Shown: one piece after another, positions 48,541-56,873 of the stretch
Layout: every line of letters starts with the position of its first letter
How positions within the stretch are numbered: the first letter of the stretch is position 1
Origin: Streptomyces roseochromogenus subsp. oscitans DS 12.976
GTDB lineage: Bacteria > Actinomycetota > Actinomycetes > Streptomycetales > Streptomycetaceae
Reading direction: 5' to 3'
DNA length: 64,000 nucleotides
Assembly: GCF_000497445.1 (NCBI RefSeq)
Contig: NZ_CM002285.1
Coordinates: 271,004-335,003, forward strand
The notes under the pieces: model-generated
What the model saw: the letters and a program-made list of their open reading frames with translations, nothing else
Told to the model about the DNA's origin: nothing
Database searches by the model: none
Position numbers and translations under genes: made by a program

Positions 48541-51243
48541 ATGACCGGCATCCAGGAAGCCCCAGTGCACGCACTGCTGAGCGACGGCACCACCGTGCGG
48601 ATACGGCAGGCGGGCCCGGCGGACCGCGAAGAGGTGCTGCGGCTGTACCAGGAGATGTCGCCGGAGAACCTGCGGCTGCGGTTCTTCTCCGTCAGCCCGG
48701 CCTCCGCCCGGGAGGCGGCGGACCGGGTGGCCGCGGGCGAGCGGCCCGGCTATCGGGCGCTGGCCGCCGAGCACAAGGGACACGGGTATGAGGGACATCT
48801 GGTGGGCCTGGCCGAATACGAGGTCCTGCCGCCCGGTGGCACCGCGGACATCTCGGTGGCCGTCGCCGACGGATGGCACCACCGGGGTGTGGCCACGCTG
48901 CTGCTGGAACACCTGGCGGACGCGGCCCGTACGGCAGGCGTGACGGCGTTCAGCGCGGACGCCCTGTCCGAGAACCACGACATGCTGAAGGTCTTCCACG
49001 ACCTGGGACTGCGCGTCACCCGCCACTTCGACGGACCTGAGGTGCACTGCACGGTCGAACTCACCGAGGACGACGCCTACTTGAACGCCGTCGAGGCCCG
49101 GGGACGGGTCGCCGACGTCGTCAGCATGCAGCCGCTGCTGCGGCCGAGGGCCGTCGTGGTGATCGGTGCGGGCCGCAGGCCGGGTTCGGTGGGACGGGCA
49201 ATACTCCGGAACATCGGTGCCGACGCCTACACCGGGCCGGTCTTCGCCGTACACCCGGAGGCCGACACGATCGCCGGGGTGCACGCCTACCGGTCCGTCG
49301 CCGACCTGCCGCGGGTGGCCGACCTGGCCGTGATCGCCGTACCGGCCGCAGCCGTTCCCGAAGTGGCCGAGCAGTGCGGCAAGGCAGGCGTGGGCGCTCT
49401 GCTGGTGGTGTCCGCGGGCCTGGACCGGCATCAGTCCGGTGCCCTCATGGACGCGTGCCGGCGCCACGGCATGCGGCTCGTCGGCCCGAACTGCCTGGGC
49501 CTGGCCAACACCGAGGACGGCGTCCGGCTCGACGCGACCTTCGCCGCGCACCGTCCCGGGCCCGGCACCGCCGGTGTCGCCGTACAGTCCGGCGGTGTCG
49601 GCATCGCGCTGCTGGACGGGCTCGCCCGGCTCGGCATCGGCGTGTCCAGTTTCGTCTCACTCGGCGACAAGTACGACGTCAGCGGCAACGACATGCTCCA
49701 GTGGTGGGAAAGCGACGGGCACACCGACCTGGCGCTGCTGCACCTGGAGTCGTTCGGCAACCCGCGCGCCTTCTCCCGTACCGCCCGCCGGGTGGCCCGC
49801 ACGATGCCGGTGCTCACCGTCGACGCGGGCCGGTCCGAAGCCGGACGGCGCGGTGCGGCCTCCCACACCGCGGCGGCGGCCGTACCGACCATGACCCGGC
49901 AGGTCCTGTTCGCCCAGGCCGGCATCACCGCGACACGGACCATCGGCGAACTCCTGGACACCGCCGCCCTGTTCCACGCACAACCTCTCCCCAGGGGCCC
50001 CAAGGTCGCCGTCGTCAGCAACGCGGCCGGAGTGGGCGTCCTGGCCGCCGACGCGTGCGCGGAAGCCGGACTCGACGTCCCATCGCTCGGCGCCGACCTG
50101 GTGAACGAGCTTCTCGGCCTGTTGCCGGACGGCGCCACCGCCACCAACCCCGTGGACGTGACCGCGGTGGTCGGAGAGGAGCAACTGCGTTCGTGCACAG
50201 GCCTCCTGGCCCGGCACGGGGCCGTCGACACCGTCCTGGTCACGCTGGTCCCCACCGCGGTCGCCACGGCCACCGGCGAGGACCTGGTGCGCGCGCTGAC
50301 CCGGCCCCCGGGGCGGCTCCCCCGCCCGGTCCTCGCGGTCCTTCCCACTCAGGCGGCCCGTGTCGAGCTGCTGCCGACCGCCGTCGAGACCACCGTCCCC
50401 GCCTACTCGGACGCGGAGGACGCGGCCCGCGCCCTGGCCCGCGCCACCGCCCGCGCCCACTGGCTCTCCCGGCCGCCCAGCCGCGTACCGGAGTTGCCGG
50501 ACGTGGAGACCGGTCGCGCGCGGGAGATCGTCGCCGCATACCTGGACGGCAACCCGGAAGGTGGCTGGCTCGATCCGCAGGCGACCGCGACGCTCCTGGG
50601 TTGCTACGCCATCCCGCAGATCCCCTGGGCATGGGCGCGGGACGAGGACGAAGCCGTCACCGCGGCGGAGCGGCTCGCGGGACCTGACGGGCGGGTCGTG
50701 ATGAAGGCCTACTGGCCAGGGTTGCTGCACAAGAGCGAGCAGCACGCTCTGCACCTGGACCTGCAGAACCTGTCCCAGATCAGAGCCGCTCACCGGGATC
50801 TGGTCACCCGGTTCGGTGACCGGATGACCGGCGTGGTCGTCCAGCCGCTCGCGGAACGCGGCACCGAACTGTTCGCCGGCGTCGTCCAGGACGACGTCTT
50901 CGGACCGCTGGTGGTGTTCGGGCTCGGCGGTACGGCGACGGAGCTGCTCGCCGACCACGCGGCCCGGCTGGCCCCGCTGACCGAGCTCGACGCGCACGAC
51001 CTGCTGACCTCGCCCCGCTGTTCCCCGCTGCTGTTCGGGTACGCCGGCAGCCCCGCCGCCGACCTCGGTGCCCTGGAACAGCTGCTCCACCGGCTGTCCC
51101 GGATGGCCTCGGACCTGCCCCAGCTGGCGGACGCCGATCTCAACCCGGTGCTGGCCGGGCCGCACGGGATCACGACGCTCGATGCCCGCATCCGGCTCGT
51201 TCCGCGCCAGGCTCACGACCCGTACCTGCGCCGACTGCGCTGA
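48541..51243 (+). CDS. Protein acetyltransferase with acyl-CoA-synthetase-like domains (PatA-type)
   Basis: 900 residues; start ATG 48541 after GGAGGGAGG. N-terminal GNAT domain (about 10-180; ISVAVADGWHHRGVATLLL), then a CoA-binding Rossmann fold (VVVIGAGRRPGSVGR), a succinyl-CoA-ligase-like region (AVQSGGVGIALL) and an ATP-grasp domain (VVMKAYWPGLLHKSEQHAL, written VVMKAYWPGLLHKS). In E. coli Pat the GNAT is C-terminal; N-terminal placement is known from Streptomyces PatA. Such enzymes acetylate and silence acetyl-CoA synthetases, with the ligase half as a metabolite sensor. In the dormancy island it probably adjusts acetyl-CoA metabolism. Confidence 0.9.
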   Translation: MTGIQEAPVHALLSDGTTVRIRQAGPADREEVLRLYQEMSPENLRLRFFSVSPASAREAADRVAAGERPGYRALAAEHKGHGYEGHLVGLAEYEVLPPGGTADISVAVADGWHHRGVATLLLEHLADAARTAGVTAFSADALSENHDMLKVFHDLGLRVTRHFDGPEVHCTVELTEDDAYLNAVEARGRVADVVSMQPLLRPRAVVVIGAGRRPGSVGRAILRNIGADAYTGPVFAVHPEADTIAGVHAYRSVADLPRVADLAVIAVPAAAVPEVAEQCGKAGVGALLVVSAGLDRHQSGALMDACRRHGMRLVGPNCLGLANTEDGVRLDATFAAHRPGPGTAGVAVQSGGVGIALLDGLARLGIGVSSFVSLGDKYDVSGNDMLQWWESDGHTDLALLHLESFGNPRAFSRTARRVARTMPVLTVDAGRSEAGRRGAASHTAAAAVPTMTRQVLFAQAGITATRTIGELLDTAALFHAQPLPRGPKVAVVSNAAGVGVLAADACAEAGLDVPSLGADLVNELLGLLPDGATATNPVDVTAVVGEEQLRSCTGLLARHGAVDTVLVTLVPTAVATATGEDLVRALTRPPGRLPRPVLAVLPTQAARVELLPTAVETTVPAYSDAEDAARALARATARAHWLSRPPSRVPELPDVETGRAREIVAAYLDGNPEGGWLDPQATATLLGCYAIPQIPWAWARDEDEAVTAAERLAGPDGRVVMKAYWPGLLHKSEQHALHLDLQNLSQIRAAHRDLVTRFGDRMTGVVVQPLAERGTELFAGVVQDDVFGPLVVFGLGGTATELLADHAARLAPLTELDAHDLLTSPRCSPLLFGYAGSPAADLGALEQLLHRLSRMASDLPQLADADLNPVLAGPHGITTLDARIRLVPRQAHDPYLRRLR

Positions 51244-51273
51244 CCGCAGCCCGAGCCCCGAAGGAGGTCCGCC

Positions 51274-52002
51274 ATGCAACCCACGAAGATCGGCGCCGTC
51301 ATGACCGACGACGTCGTCACGGCCGGCTACGGCACTCCGTTCAAGGACGTCGTCCGCCTCCTGCGCGAACATCGCATCAGCGGGCTGCCGGTGATCGACG
51401 AGGACGACAAGGTCATGGGTGTCGTCTCCGAGACCGATCTGATGCGGCGCCAGGCGCGCCCGTCGGAGCCGGGCGGCCGTCCCGGCGCATGGGTACAACG
51501 GCTGCGGCGCGGTGCGCGGCGGGACGCCGCCAGATCGCGGGCTCGTACGGCCGGGTGCCTGATGTCGGCGCCCGCCGTGACGGTGCCCGCGGAGGCGACT
51601 CTCCGCGAGGCCGCCCGGCTGATGACGCTGCACGGCATCGAGCGGCTGCCCGTGGTCGACGAGGAGGACCGGCTCGTCGGCATCGTCACCCGGCGCGATC
51701 TGCTGCAGGTCTTTCTGCGCTCCGACGAGGAGATCCGGCAGGCAGTACGAAGCGAGGTGCTGGTCGACGCGCTGTGGCTCGGCCCGCACGTCGTCGAGGT
51801 CGAGGTGTACGACGGTGTGGTCACCCTCACCGGGCAGTTGGAGCGCCGTAGCGACGTCACGGTGGCGGTCGCCCTGACCCGGCGCCTGGACGGGGTGGTC
51901 GACGTGGTCGACCACCTCACCTGTCGCTTCGACGACCGGCACCCACAATCTGCCGGACCGGCCGCGCGCGGCGAGGCCGACGACTGGTTGCGCAAGCTGT
52001 GA
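51274..52002 (+). CDS. CBS-pair plus BON domain protein
   Basis: 242 residues from ATG 51274 (GAAGGAGGT upstream), 30 nt after the acetyltransferase stop, so co-transcribed. Two CBS motifs (ISGLPVIDEDDKVMGVVSE; IERLPVVDEEDRLVGIVTRRD) and a BON domain (about 160-220; VYDGVVTLTGQLERRSD). The linker between the CBS halves is long and Arg-rich. Likely a nucleotide-responsive regulator of metabolism or membrane function; the partner is unknown. One of three paralogues in this window. Confidence 0.88.
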   Translation: MQPTKIGAVMTDDVVTAGYGTPFKDVVRLLREHRISGLPVIDEDDKVMGVVSETDLMRRQARPSEPGGRPGAWVQRLRRGARRDAARSRARTAGCLMSAPAVTVPAEATLREAARLMTLHGIERLPVVDEEDRLVGIVTRRDLLQVFLRSDEEIRQAVRSEVLVDALWLGPHVVEVEVYDGVVTLTGQLERRSDVTVAVALTRRLDGVVDVVDHLTCRFDDRHPQSAGPAARGEADDWLRKL

Positions 52003-52019
52003 TCCTCATCGAGCGGTTC

Positions 52020-52613
52020 TCAGCCGCCCGTTACGTCGAGCTCGGCGTACATGCCGGCCGCGTAGTGACCGGGGACGTTGCAGAGGAGTTCGTAGCGGCC
52101 GGGCTGCAGCGTGAGTGTGGTCCAGCCCATCGCGCCCGGGGTGATGCCGTGGCCGCTGCCCGCTTGGCAGCTGCGGGAGGCTTCGCCCACGCTGCCCGTC
52201 TCGCTGATCCGTCCGTCGGGGCCGACGAGCCTCTCCCCCGCGAACTGGCCCGTCGGCAGCGGGAGCACGAGGACCTCGTGGGTGAGGGCACCGACGTTTC
52301 TCACCCGCAGTGAGATCGTCCCGGCCGGGACCGTCGCCGGCTGAGCGGTCAGGCGCATCATGCCCGTGGGGTACCAGGGGTACCGGCCAGGAGCGGGGCT
52401 CATCATGCCCGGGCCCATGTCGTCCGCGGTCACGTCCACGGTACGGCCGGGGAGAGCAGGCACCGCGCACCGCGCGGCCGGGGCCGTCCATCCCGGCGGG
52501 GCTGAGCCGTAAGTGCCAGTGGTGGCGAGCAAGGCGGTCGTCGCGATGCCCAGCACCACGGCTGCGGCAGCCACGGCGACGACCAGCCACAGCGTGCGTC
52601 GGCGCGTGGTCAC
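52020..52613 (-). CDS. Membrane-anchored cupredoxin
   Basis: 197 residues from GTG 52613, overlapping the SHOCT gene by 4 nt (GTGA). An N-terminal hydrophobic helix (LWLVVAVAAAAVVLGIATTA) anchors or exports it. The C-terminal part has type-1 copper ligands: His in ALTHEVLVLP and Cys-His-Met in LLCNVPGHYAAGM. It probably carries one copper ion and one electron outside the membrane, or buffers copper. Convergent with the CBS-BON gene. Confidence 0.88.
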   Translation of the reverse strand: MTTRRRTLWLVVAVAAAAVVLGIATTALLATTGTYGSAPPGWTAPAARCAVPALPGRTVDVTADDMGPGMMSPAPGRYPWYPTGMMRLTAQPATVPAGTISLRVRNVGALTHEVLVLPLPTGQFAGERLVGPDGRISETGSVGEASRSCQAGSGHGITPGAMGWTTLTLQPGRYELLCNVPGHYAAGMYAELDVTGG

Positions 52614-52876
52614 CGGTGCTCCCGCAGCGTCGCGAGGCGGCGTTGGTACTCGTCCTCGTCGATCTCTCCACGGGCGAATCGCTCTGCGAGCAGATCCTCC
52701 GCGCGCCTGCTCGCCCCTCCGCCCTCGCCGGGCGGGGGCCAGCCTGGCTGGTGACTGCGGGCGCCGCTGAAGTAGTGGACGAGGGCGACGCCCCCGGCGA
52801 TCAGCAGCCCCCAGAAAAGAATCATGATCACGGTCATGAGGAGCCATCCGCCCCCGCCCCAGCCGCCGTACCACAT
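52610..52876 (-). CDS. SHOCT-domain membrane protein
   Basis: 88 residues from ATG 52876 (GAAGGTG upstream; an ATG at 52909 is possible). MWYGGWGGGGW start, one transmembrane helix (LLMTVIMILFWGLLIAGGVAL) and a C-terminal SHOCT motif (AEDLLAERFARGEIDEDEYQ). SHOCT segments are short oligomerisation modules. Next to the cupredoxin in one operon, a pairing I associate with actinobacterial copper or respiration clusters. A weak GGGCC-GTAT-GGGTC box lies 73 nt upstream (52949-52962). Confidence 0.82.
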   Translation of the reverse strand: MWYGGWGGGGWLLMTVIMILFWGLLIAGGVALVHYFSGARSHQPGWPPPGEGGGASRRAEDLLAERFARGEIDEDEYQRRLATLREHR

Positions 52877-52999
52877 CACGTCGATCACCTTCTTCGGCCT
52901 GCCGATCACCGACAGGCCCAGGATCGCTCGGCGCGGAACCGGTGGGGAGGGCCGTATGGGTCCGTGCCGGTGGCTGAACGGCCCTCCGGAAGGGGCGGG

Positions 53000-53345
53000 G
53001 CAGCCCCCTCAGGCTCGCCGGGCCGTCGGCACGGCTGATGTCGATGGCCCCCTGGACGGAGCGCACGGCCTGGCAGGGCTCGGGGCGGAGTTCCGGGGCC
53101 CGGGTGGGGACGGCGTCCCGGTAGACGTCCAGGGCGGCCACGCCATGGGGCTGTCGACATAGACGGGTACGACGGCACGCCGGCGAAGCGGGCGCGCCCG
53201 CTTCGTCCTCGTGTCGGCGGTTGCCGTACGTCGACTCCATGAGGAGTGCTTCAGCGCCCGAGAGCCGCCCTGGCGCAACTTCGCGCTGTCGCGCAGCACG
53301 ATCCCGAACGGTACCGGTGAACCGTCGGTGGCCGTGATGTGCTGG
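53000..53345 (-). pseudogene. MBL-fold (beta-CASP-type) hydrolase remnant
   Basis: Fragments of one metallo-beta-lactamase/beta-CASP protein appear in different minus frames: FGIVLRDSAKLRQGG (about 53270-53315), EALLMESTYGNRRHEDE (about 53205-53250), VPVYVDSPMAW (about 53140-53170) and YRDAVPTRAPELRPE (about 53060-53105). The histidine-rich N-terminal metal site is absent and frames shift several times. The intact family comprises RNA-processing nucleases. Non-functional. Confidence 0.65.
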
Positions 53346-53444
53346 TAGCGGCGGGAAGGACCCGTGGGAGACGCGGAGAAGCGGCCCGCGGCCGAGCACC
53401 GCGTGATCCGGATCCGCGAGAAGTGGACGGCCCTTCCCGTCGAG

Positions 53445-53960
53445 CTATGCCGTGGCAGGGTCCGTGGCTCCGCGTGCCGCAGCTGTCCGATGCCGGACGA
53501 TCTCGTCCTCGACGCGCGCGACCAGCATGTCCACCGCGGCGCCGACGGACGGCGACAGACCCGGTCCGAGAGAGGTGTCGGCCGTATCGACGGCGTACAC
53601 CACGAGGCGGGCAGGCAGCCGGTCCAGCTCGTACGCCACCTCGACGGCCTCGCCGAGTCCGCGCGGGAGGAGCGTCCCTGACCGCGTCGGTCGGCTGGGG
53701 TCCCATTCCAGACGGTGGATGCGGCCGGGGTGACTCGGGTGCGGGTGCACCGCCTCCAGCACCACGGTCAGTTCGGTGCCGTCCCACAACCGGATCAGCC
53801 GCCCCGGATCGAGGTCGCACTCGGCAAGGACGGTGCCTGGTGGGAAAGGCCTCTTCAGCGCGTACTCACGCAGGCGGGACAGGACCGCCCCGCCGACGCC
53901 CGCGTCGTGCCGGGACGGGTCGCCGACCGCGATGACCGCGATGCGCGTGGAGACACTCAT
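53445..53960 (-). CDS. Hydrogenase-maturation-protease-like protein with altered nickel site
   Basis: 171 residues from ATG 53960 (GGAGGGAGT upstream). Overall fold of HycI/HybD: IAVIAVGDPSRHDAGVG at the N-terminus and LVVYAVDTADTSLGPGLSPSV at the C-terminus. The nickel-sensing residues are changed: DDG/DE at the first loop is H18-D19-A20, the central Asp of VVxDA is Glu (VVLEAV, E69), and the His of SSHGLG is Arg (LPRGLG, R100). It probably cannot recognise a nickel-loaded subunit. Divergent from the cNMP gene with a GGGCC-GAAG-GGCCC box between them. Confidence 0.82.
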   Translation of the reverse strand: MSVSTRIAVIAVGDPSRHDAGVGGAVLSRLREYALKRPFPPGTVLAECDLDPGRLIRLWDGTELTVVLEAVHPHPSHPGRIHRLEWDPSRPTRSGTLLPRGLGEAVEVAYELDRLPARLVVYAVDTADTSLGPGLSPSVGAAVDMLVARVEDEIVRHRTAAARGATDPATA

Positions 53961-54019
53961 GGTGTCACTCCCTCCGGGCGGGTGCCTCCAGACTGCGGCT
54001 CGGCGGCACCGGCTCACAT

Positions 54020-54033
54020 GGGCCGAAGGGCCC
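54020..54033. promoter_or_regulatory. GGGCC-N4-GGCCC box between divergent genes
   Basis: Exact GGGCC-GAAG-GGCCC, 64 nt from the cNMP-binding gene start and 60 nt from the maturation-protease start; it could serve both promoters. Confidence 0.6.
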
Positions 54034-54096
54034 TGGCGGGATCCGAGCGGCCCGTGGCGGTGGGGCCCGGACACGCTCACGCTGGAGGCAGGACCC

Positions 54097-54573
54097 ATGA
54101 AGGGAGCCGGTGCGATGACTTCCGCCACCACCGTGACCATGGCCTTGTCAACCGAGTACCGCGACCGTCTGATGCGCCTCGCCCGCGAGGTCTCCTTCGA
54201 TGCCGGCACTCGCCTGTTCGAGGAGGGCCGGCGCGCCAACCGCTTCTGGATCATCCGCACCGGCACCATCGCCCTCGACCTGCATGTGCCCGGCCGCCGT
54301 CCCGCTGTCATCGAGTCGCTCGGACACGGCGAACTGGTCGGCTGGTCCTGGCACTTTCCGCCGTACCTCTGGCACCTGGGTGCCGAGGCCATGAGCCCCG
54401 TGCGGGCGTGGGAGTTCGATGCCGAGTCCGTGCGGGTGCTGTGCGCCGAGGACCCCGGGTTCGGCCGGGCGATCGCGGTCTGGGTCGGACAGGTGGTCGC
54501 GCAGCGTCTGCATGCCTCCCGGATCCGGCTGCTCGACCTCTACGCCCCCTACGGCAGCGGCGGCCTGATATGA
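54097..54573 (+). CDS. Cyclic-nucleotide-binding-domain protein without HTH
   Basis: 158 residues from ATG 54097 (GGAGG upstream; ATG 54115 with GGGAG is an alternative). Single cNMP-binding beta-barrel (RLFEEGRRANRFWIIRTGTI; ESLGHGELVGWSW) and a C-helix; no helix-turn-helix follows, unlike CRP/FNR. Suggests a sensor or partner protein rather than a DNA-binding regulator. Just before a CBS-BON gene in the same operon. Confidence 0.85.
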   Translation: MKGAGAMTSATTVTMALSTEYRDRLMRLAREVSFDAGTRLFEEGRRANRFWIIRTGTIALDLHVPGRRPAVIESLGHGELVGWSWHFPPYLWHLGAEAMSPVRAWEFDAESVRVLCAEDPGFGRAIAVWVGQVVAQRLHASRIRLLDLYAPYGSGGLI

Positions 54574-54617
54574 CCGCCCGGCCGCGTGAGGAGGACAGGC
54601 CTCGTGAGGAGGACAGC

Positions 54618-55262
54618 ATGAATGGCGGCTCGCACCGGGTGAGTGACGTGATGACACGTGCCGTCGTAGCGGTGGGCCGCAAGGCTCTGTTCAAGGACAT
54701 CGTCGAGCGCATGGAGCAGTGGGAGGTCAGTGCCCTGCCCGTCCTTGAGGGCGACGGCAGGGTGGTCGGGGTGGTCTCCGAGGCCGATCTGCTGCCCAAG
54801 GAGGAGTTCCGGGACAGTGACCCGGACCGGTTCACCCAGATGCGCCGGCTGTCCGACCTGGCCAAGGCCGGGGCGGCGACCGCCGAGGAGCTGATGAGTA
54901 CGCCGGCCGTCACCGTCCATGCCGACGCCACGCTCGCGGAGGCCGCGCGCATCATGGCGCTGCGGCACGTCAAACGGCTCCCCGTCGTGAACGCCGAGGG
55001 TGTCCTCGACGGCGTGGTCAGCCGGGGCGATCTGCTCAAGGTGTTCCTGCGCCCGGACAACGACCTCGCCGACGAGATCCGGCGCGAGGTCGTCGACCGC
55101 CTCTTCCCGGCCCCGGTCGAGCCGGTGCACGTCATGGTCACCGACGGCGTGGCGACACTGACCGGACGGGTTCAGGACGCCACTCGCATCCCGCTCGCCG
55201 TCCGCCTCGTGCGGGGCGTCGAGGGCGTGGTGAGCGTGGACTGCCGGCTCACCTACGAGTGA
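54618..55262 (+). CDS. CBS-pair plus BON domain protein
   Basis: 214 residues. Start ATG 54618 is chosen because AGGAGG is 5 nt away; the ATG at 54570 in frame has no RBS and reads through a duplicated CGTGAGGAGGACAG. CBS motifs VSALPVLEGDGRVVGVVSEAD and VKRLPVVNAEGVLDGVVSRGD, then BON (VTDGVATLTGRVQD). Closest in this window to the copy at 56000-56701, including the LPKEE after the first CBS. Confidence 0.9.
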   Translation: MNGGSHRVSDVMTRAVVAVGRKALFKDIVERMEQWEVSALPVLEGDGRVVGVVSEADLLPKEEFRDSDPDRFTQMRRLSDLAKAGAATAEELMSTPAVTVHADATLAEAARIMALRHVKRLPVVNAEGVLDGVVSRGDLLKVFLRPDNDLADEIRREVVDRLFPAPVEPVHVMVTDGVATLTGRVQDATRIPLAVRLVRGVEGVVSVDCRLTYE

Positions 55263-55361
55263 TCGCTCCCGACTCGCCTGGCGCGGAGGACACTCGGGGG
55301 ACAACTGCCCGCTGCCGGCGGCGCGTTGGCAGGCCGCCTGCTGTGCGGGTGCGCCCGGCGT

Positions 55362-55964
55362 TCAGCCCTTGCCCCCGCTCAGGTTCCCCCATCGAGGACC
55401 GACCCGCTTCCATTCCTCGTCCCACTCGGCCACACGCCGCCGGATGAGCCGCGTGCGCACCGCCCGTCCGGCGGCCCACACCGCGCCGCCGGCCAAGGGC
55501 GCGACAAGGGCTCCGACCGCGGCCGCCTGAAGGGTTGCCACCGCACCCGTGGCCGGAGCGGACACGACGTGCCCCGTGCGGTCCGTCCACACGGTGATCC
55601 GGGTACCGGCCGGAACGCCGGGGACCACCTGCACCCTGTCGGTGCGCACCGTTCCGTCCGTCGCCGTCCAGCGCACGGGTGCCCATACCCGGCCGTCGTC
55701 GTACCCGCTCCCGGCGAGCGGCGTCCTGACCGCGTCGTCGGTGAGAGCGGCGGACACGGCGTGGACCTGGGCCCGCCGCACGGCGAACGCCGAGTCCGTC
55801 ATCCGAGCCGCCACCGCGCCCGCGAGGGCACCGCCGACAAGGACGCAGATCCAGGTGGCGAGCACGATCCAGGCCTCGACGACATCGCTGTGCCGCCGCA
55901 TCGGGTTGCGCCGCCAGCGCCACAGCCGGACCGGCCGCACGCTTGTGGGAGGTGTCCGCGTCAT
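55362..55964 (-). CDS. Rv1733c-like membrane protein
   Basis: 200 residues, two transmembrane helices (about 30-55 and 140-165) flanking an extracytoplasmic domain, Arg-rich ends; layout and the segments VVEAWIVLATWICVLVGG and PAGTRITVWTDRTG fit the Rv1733c family of actinobacteria. Rv1733c belongs to the DosR dormancy regulon of M. tuberculosis; its function is unknown. Its presence supports the dormancy-island view. Confidence 0.8.
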   Translation of the reverse strand: MTRTPPTSVRPVRLWRWRRNPMRRHSDVVEAWIVLATWICVLVGGALAGAVAARMTDSAFAVRRAQVHAVSAALTDDAVRTPLAGSGYDDGRVWAPVRWTATDGTVRTDRVQVVPGVPAGTRITVWTDRTGHVVSAPATGAVATLQAAAVGALVAPLAGGAVWAAGRAVRTRLIRRRVAEWDEEWKRVGPRWGNLSGGKG

Positions 55965-55999
55965 GGCCGCCGCCTCTTCTCGCGAGCCGCGGGCCGCCC

Positions 56000-56701
56000 T
56001 CAGGCGGGGGCCGCCCGCCGCGGGTCCGGGAGATCGGGGTCGAGGTCCGGATGACGGGGCGGGCCGGCCAGCGCGCACCGCACGTCCACCACGCCCTCCA
56101 CGGCCCGCGCCAGCAGAAGGGCGAGCGGGACGAGCGCCGTGTCGCGCACCCGGCCGGTGAGCGTCACGACACCGTCGTGCACCTCGGTCCGGATCGATTC
56201 GGCGTGGGAGCCGAAGAGCCGTACGACGACCTCGTCCCTGATCTCCTCTGCGATCTCCTCGTCGGCCCGCAGGAACACCTTCAGCAGGTCGGAGCGGCTG
56301 ACGATGCCCGTGAGGAAGCCGTCGTAGTCGACCACCGGCAGGCGCTTGACCCGCTCGCGCGCCATGACACGCGCGGCATGGGCGAGGGTGGCGTCGGCTG
56401 TCACGGTGACGGCCGGGGTGCTCATCAGCTCACCGGCCATCACCGCGCCCGCCTTGTACGCGTCGGCGGGATGCCCCACCAGCCCGTAGCCGTCCGGGTC
56501 GCCTTGGCGGTACTCCTCCTTGGGCAGCAGATCGGCCTCGGAGACGACACCGACGACACGTCCGGTGTCGTCCAGCACGGGGAGGGCACTGACCCGCCAC
56601 TCCCGCATGGTCTTCACGATCTCCTTGAAGGCTGCGCCCGTGCGCAGAGCCACGACCTTGCGGGTCATCACGTCGTTCACGACCGTCGGAGTGCCGTCCA
56701 T
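56000..56701 (-). CDS. CBS-pair plus BON domain protein
   Basis: 233 residues from ATG 56701 (GGAGG 5 nt upstream). CBS motifs VSALPVLDDTGRVVGVVSEAD and VKRLPVVDYDGFLTGIVSRSD, then BON (VHDGVVTLTGRVRD). Paralogue of 51274-52002 and 54618-55262. Preceded by two GGGCC-type boxes (56772, 56813), hence likely induced together with the other island genes. Confidence 0.9.
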   Translation of the reverse strand: MDGTPTVVNDVMTRKVVALRTGAAFKEIVKTMREWRVSALPVLDDTGRVVGVVSEADLLPKEEYRQGDPDGYGLVGHPADAYKAGAVMAGELMSTPAVTVTADATLAHAARVMARERVKRLPVVDYDGFLTGIVSRSDLLKVFLRADEEIAEEIRDEVVVRLFGSHAESIRTEVHDGVVTLTGRVRDTALVPLALLLARAVEGVVDVRCALAGPPRHPDLDPDLPDPRRAAPA

Positions 56702-56771
56702 GGCGTCCTCCAGAGCTGGGCTGCCGTCCTGCGACACCTCCAGCCTGAGGCCGCGGCCCCGCTCCCGGCAT

Positions 56772-56785
56772 GGGCCGAGCGGCCC
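56772..56785. promoter_or_regulatory. GGGCC-N4-GGCCC box upstream of CBS-BON gene
   Basis: Exact GGGCC-GAGC-GGCCC, 70 nt upstream of the start at 56701. Confidence 0.6.
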
Positions 56786-56812
56786 TCCCCGGTCTCTGTG
56801 ACAGGGCCGACC

Positions 56813-56828
56813 GGGGTGATACGGCCCC
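56813..56828. promoter_or_regulatory. Second, imperfect box upstream of CBS-BON gene
   Basis: GGGGTG-ATAC-GGCCCC matches the extended GGGGCC-N4-GGCCCC pattern at all but two positions. It is 41 nt (about four helical turns) from the exact box, a spacing that would let two dimers bind on the same face. Confidence 0.45.
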
Positions 56829-56873
56829 GGTTCCGCGTCTCCGCCGGCCGCGACGAGATCCAGGGGGCGGTTC

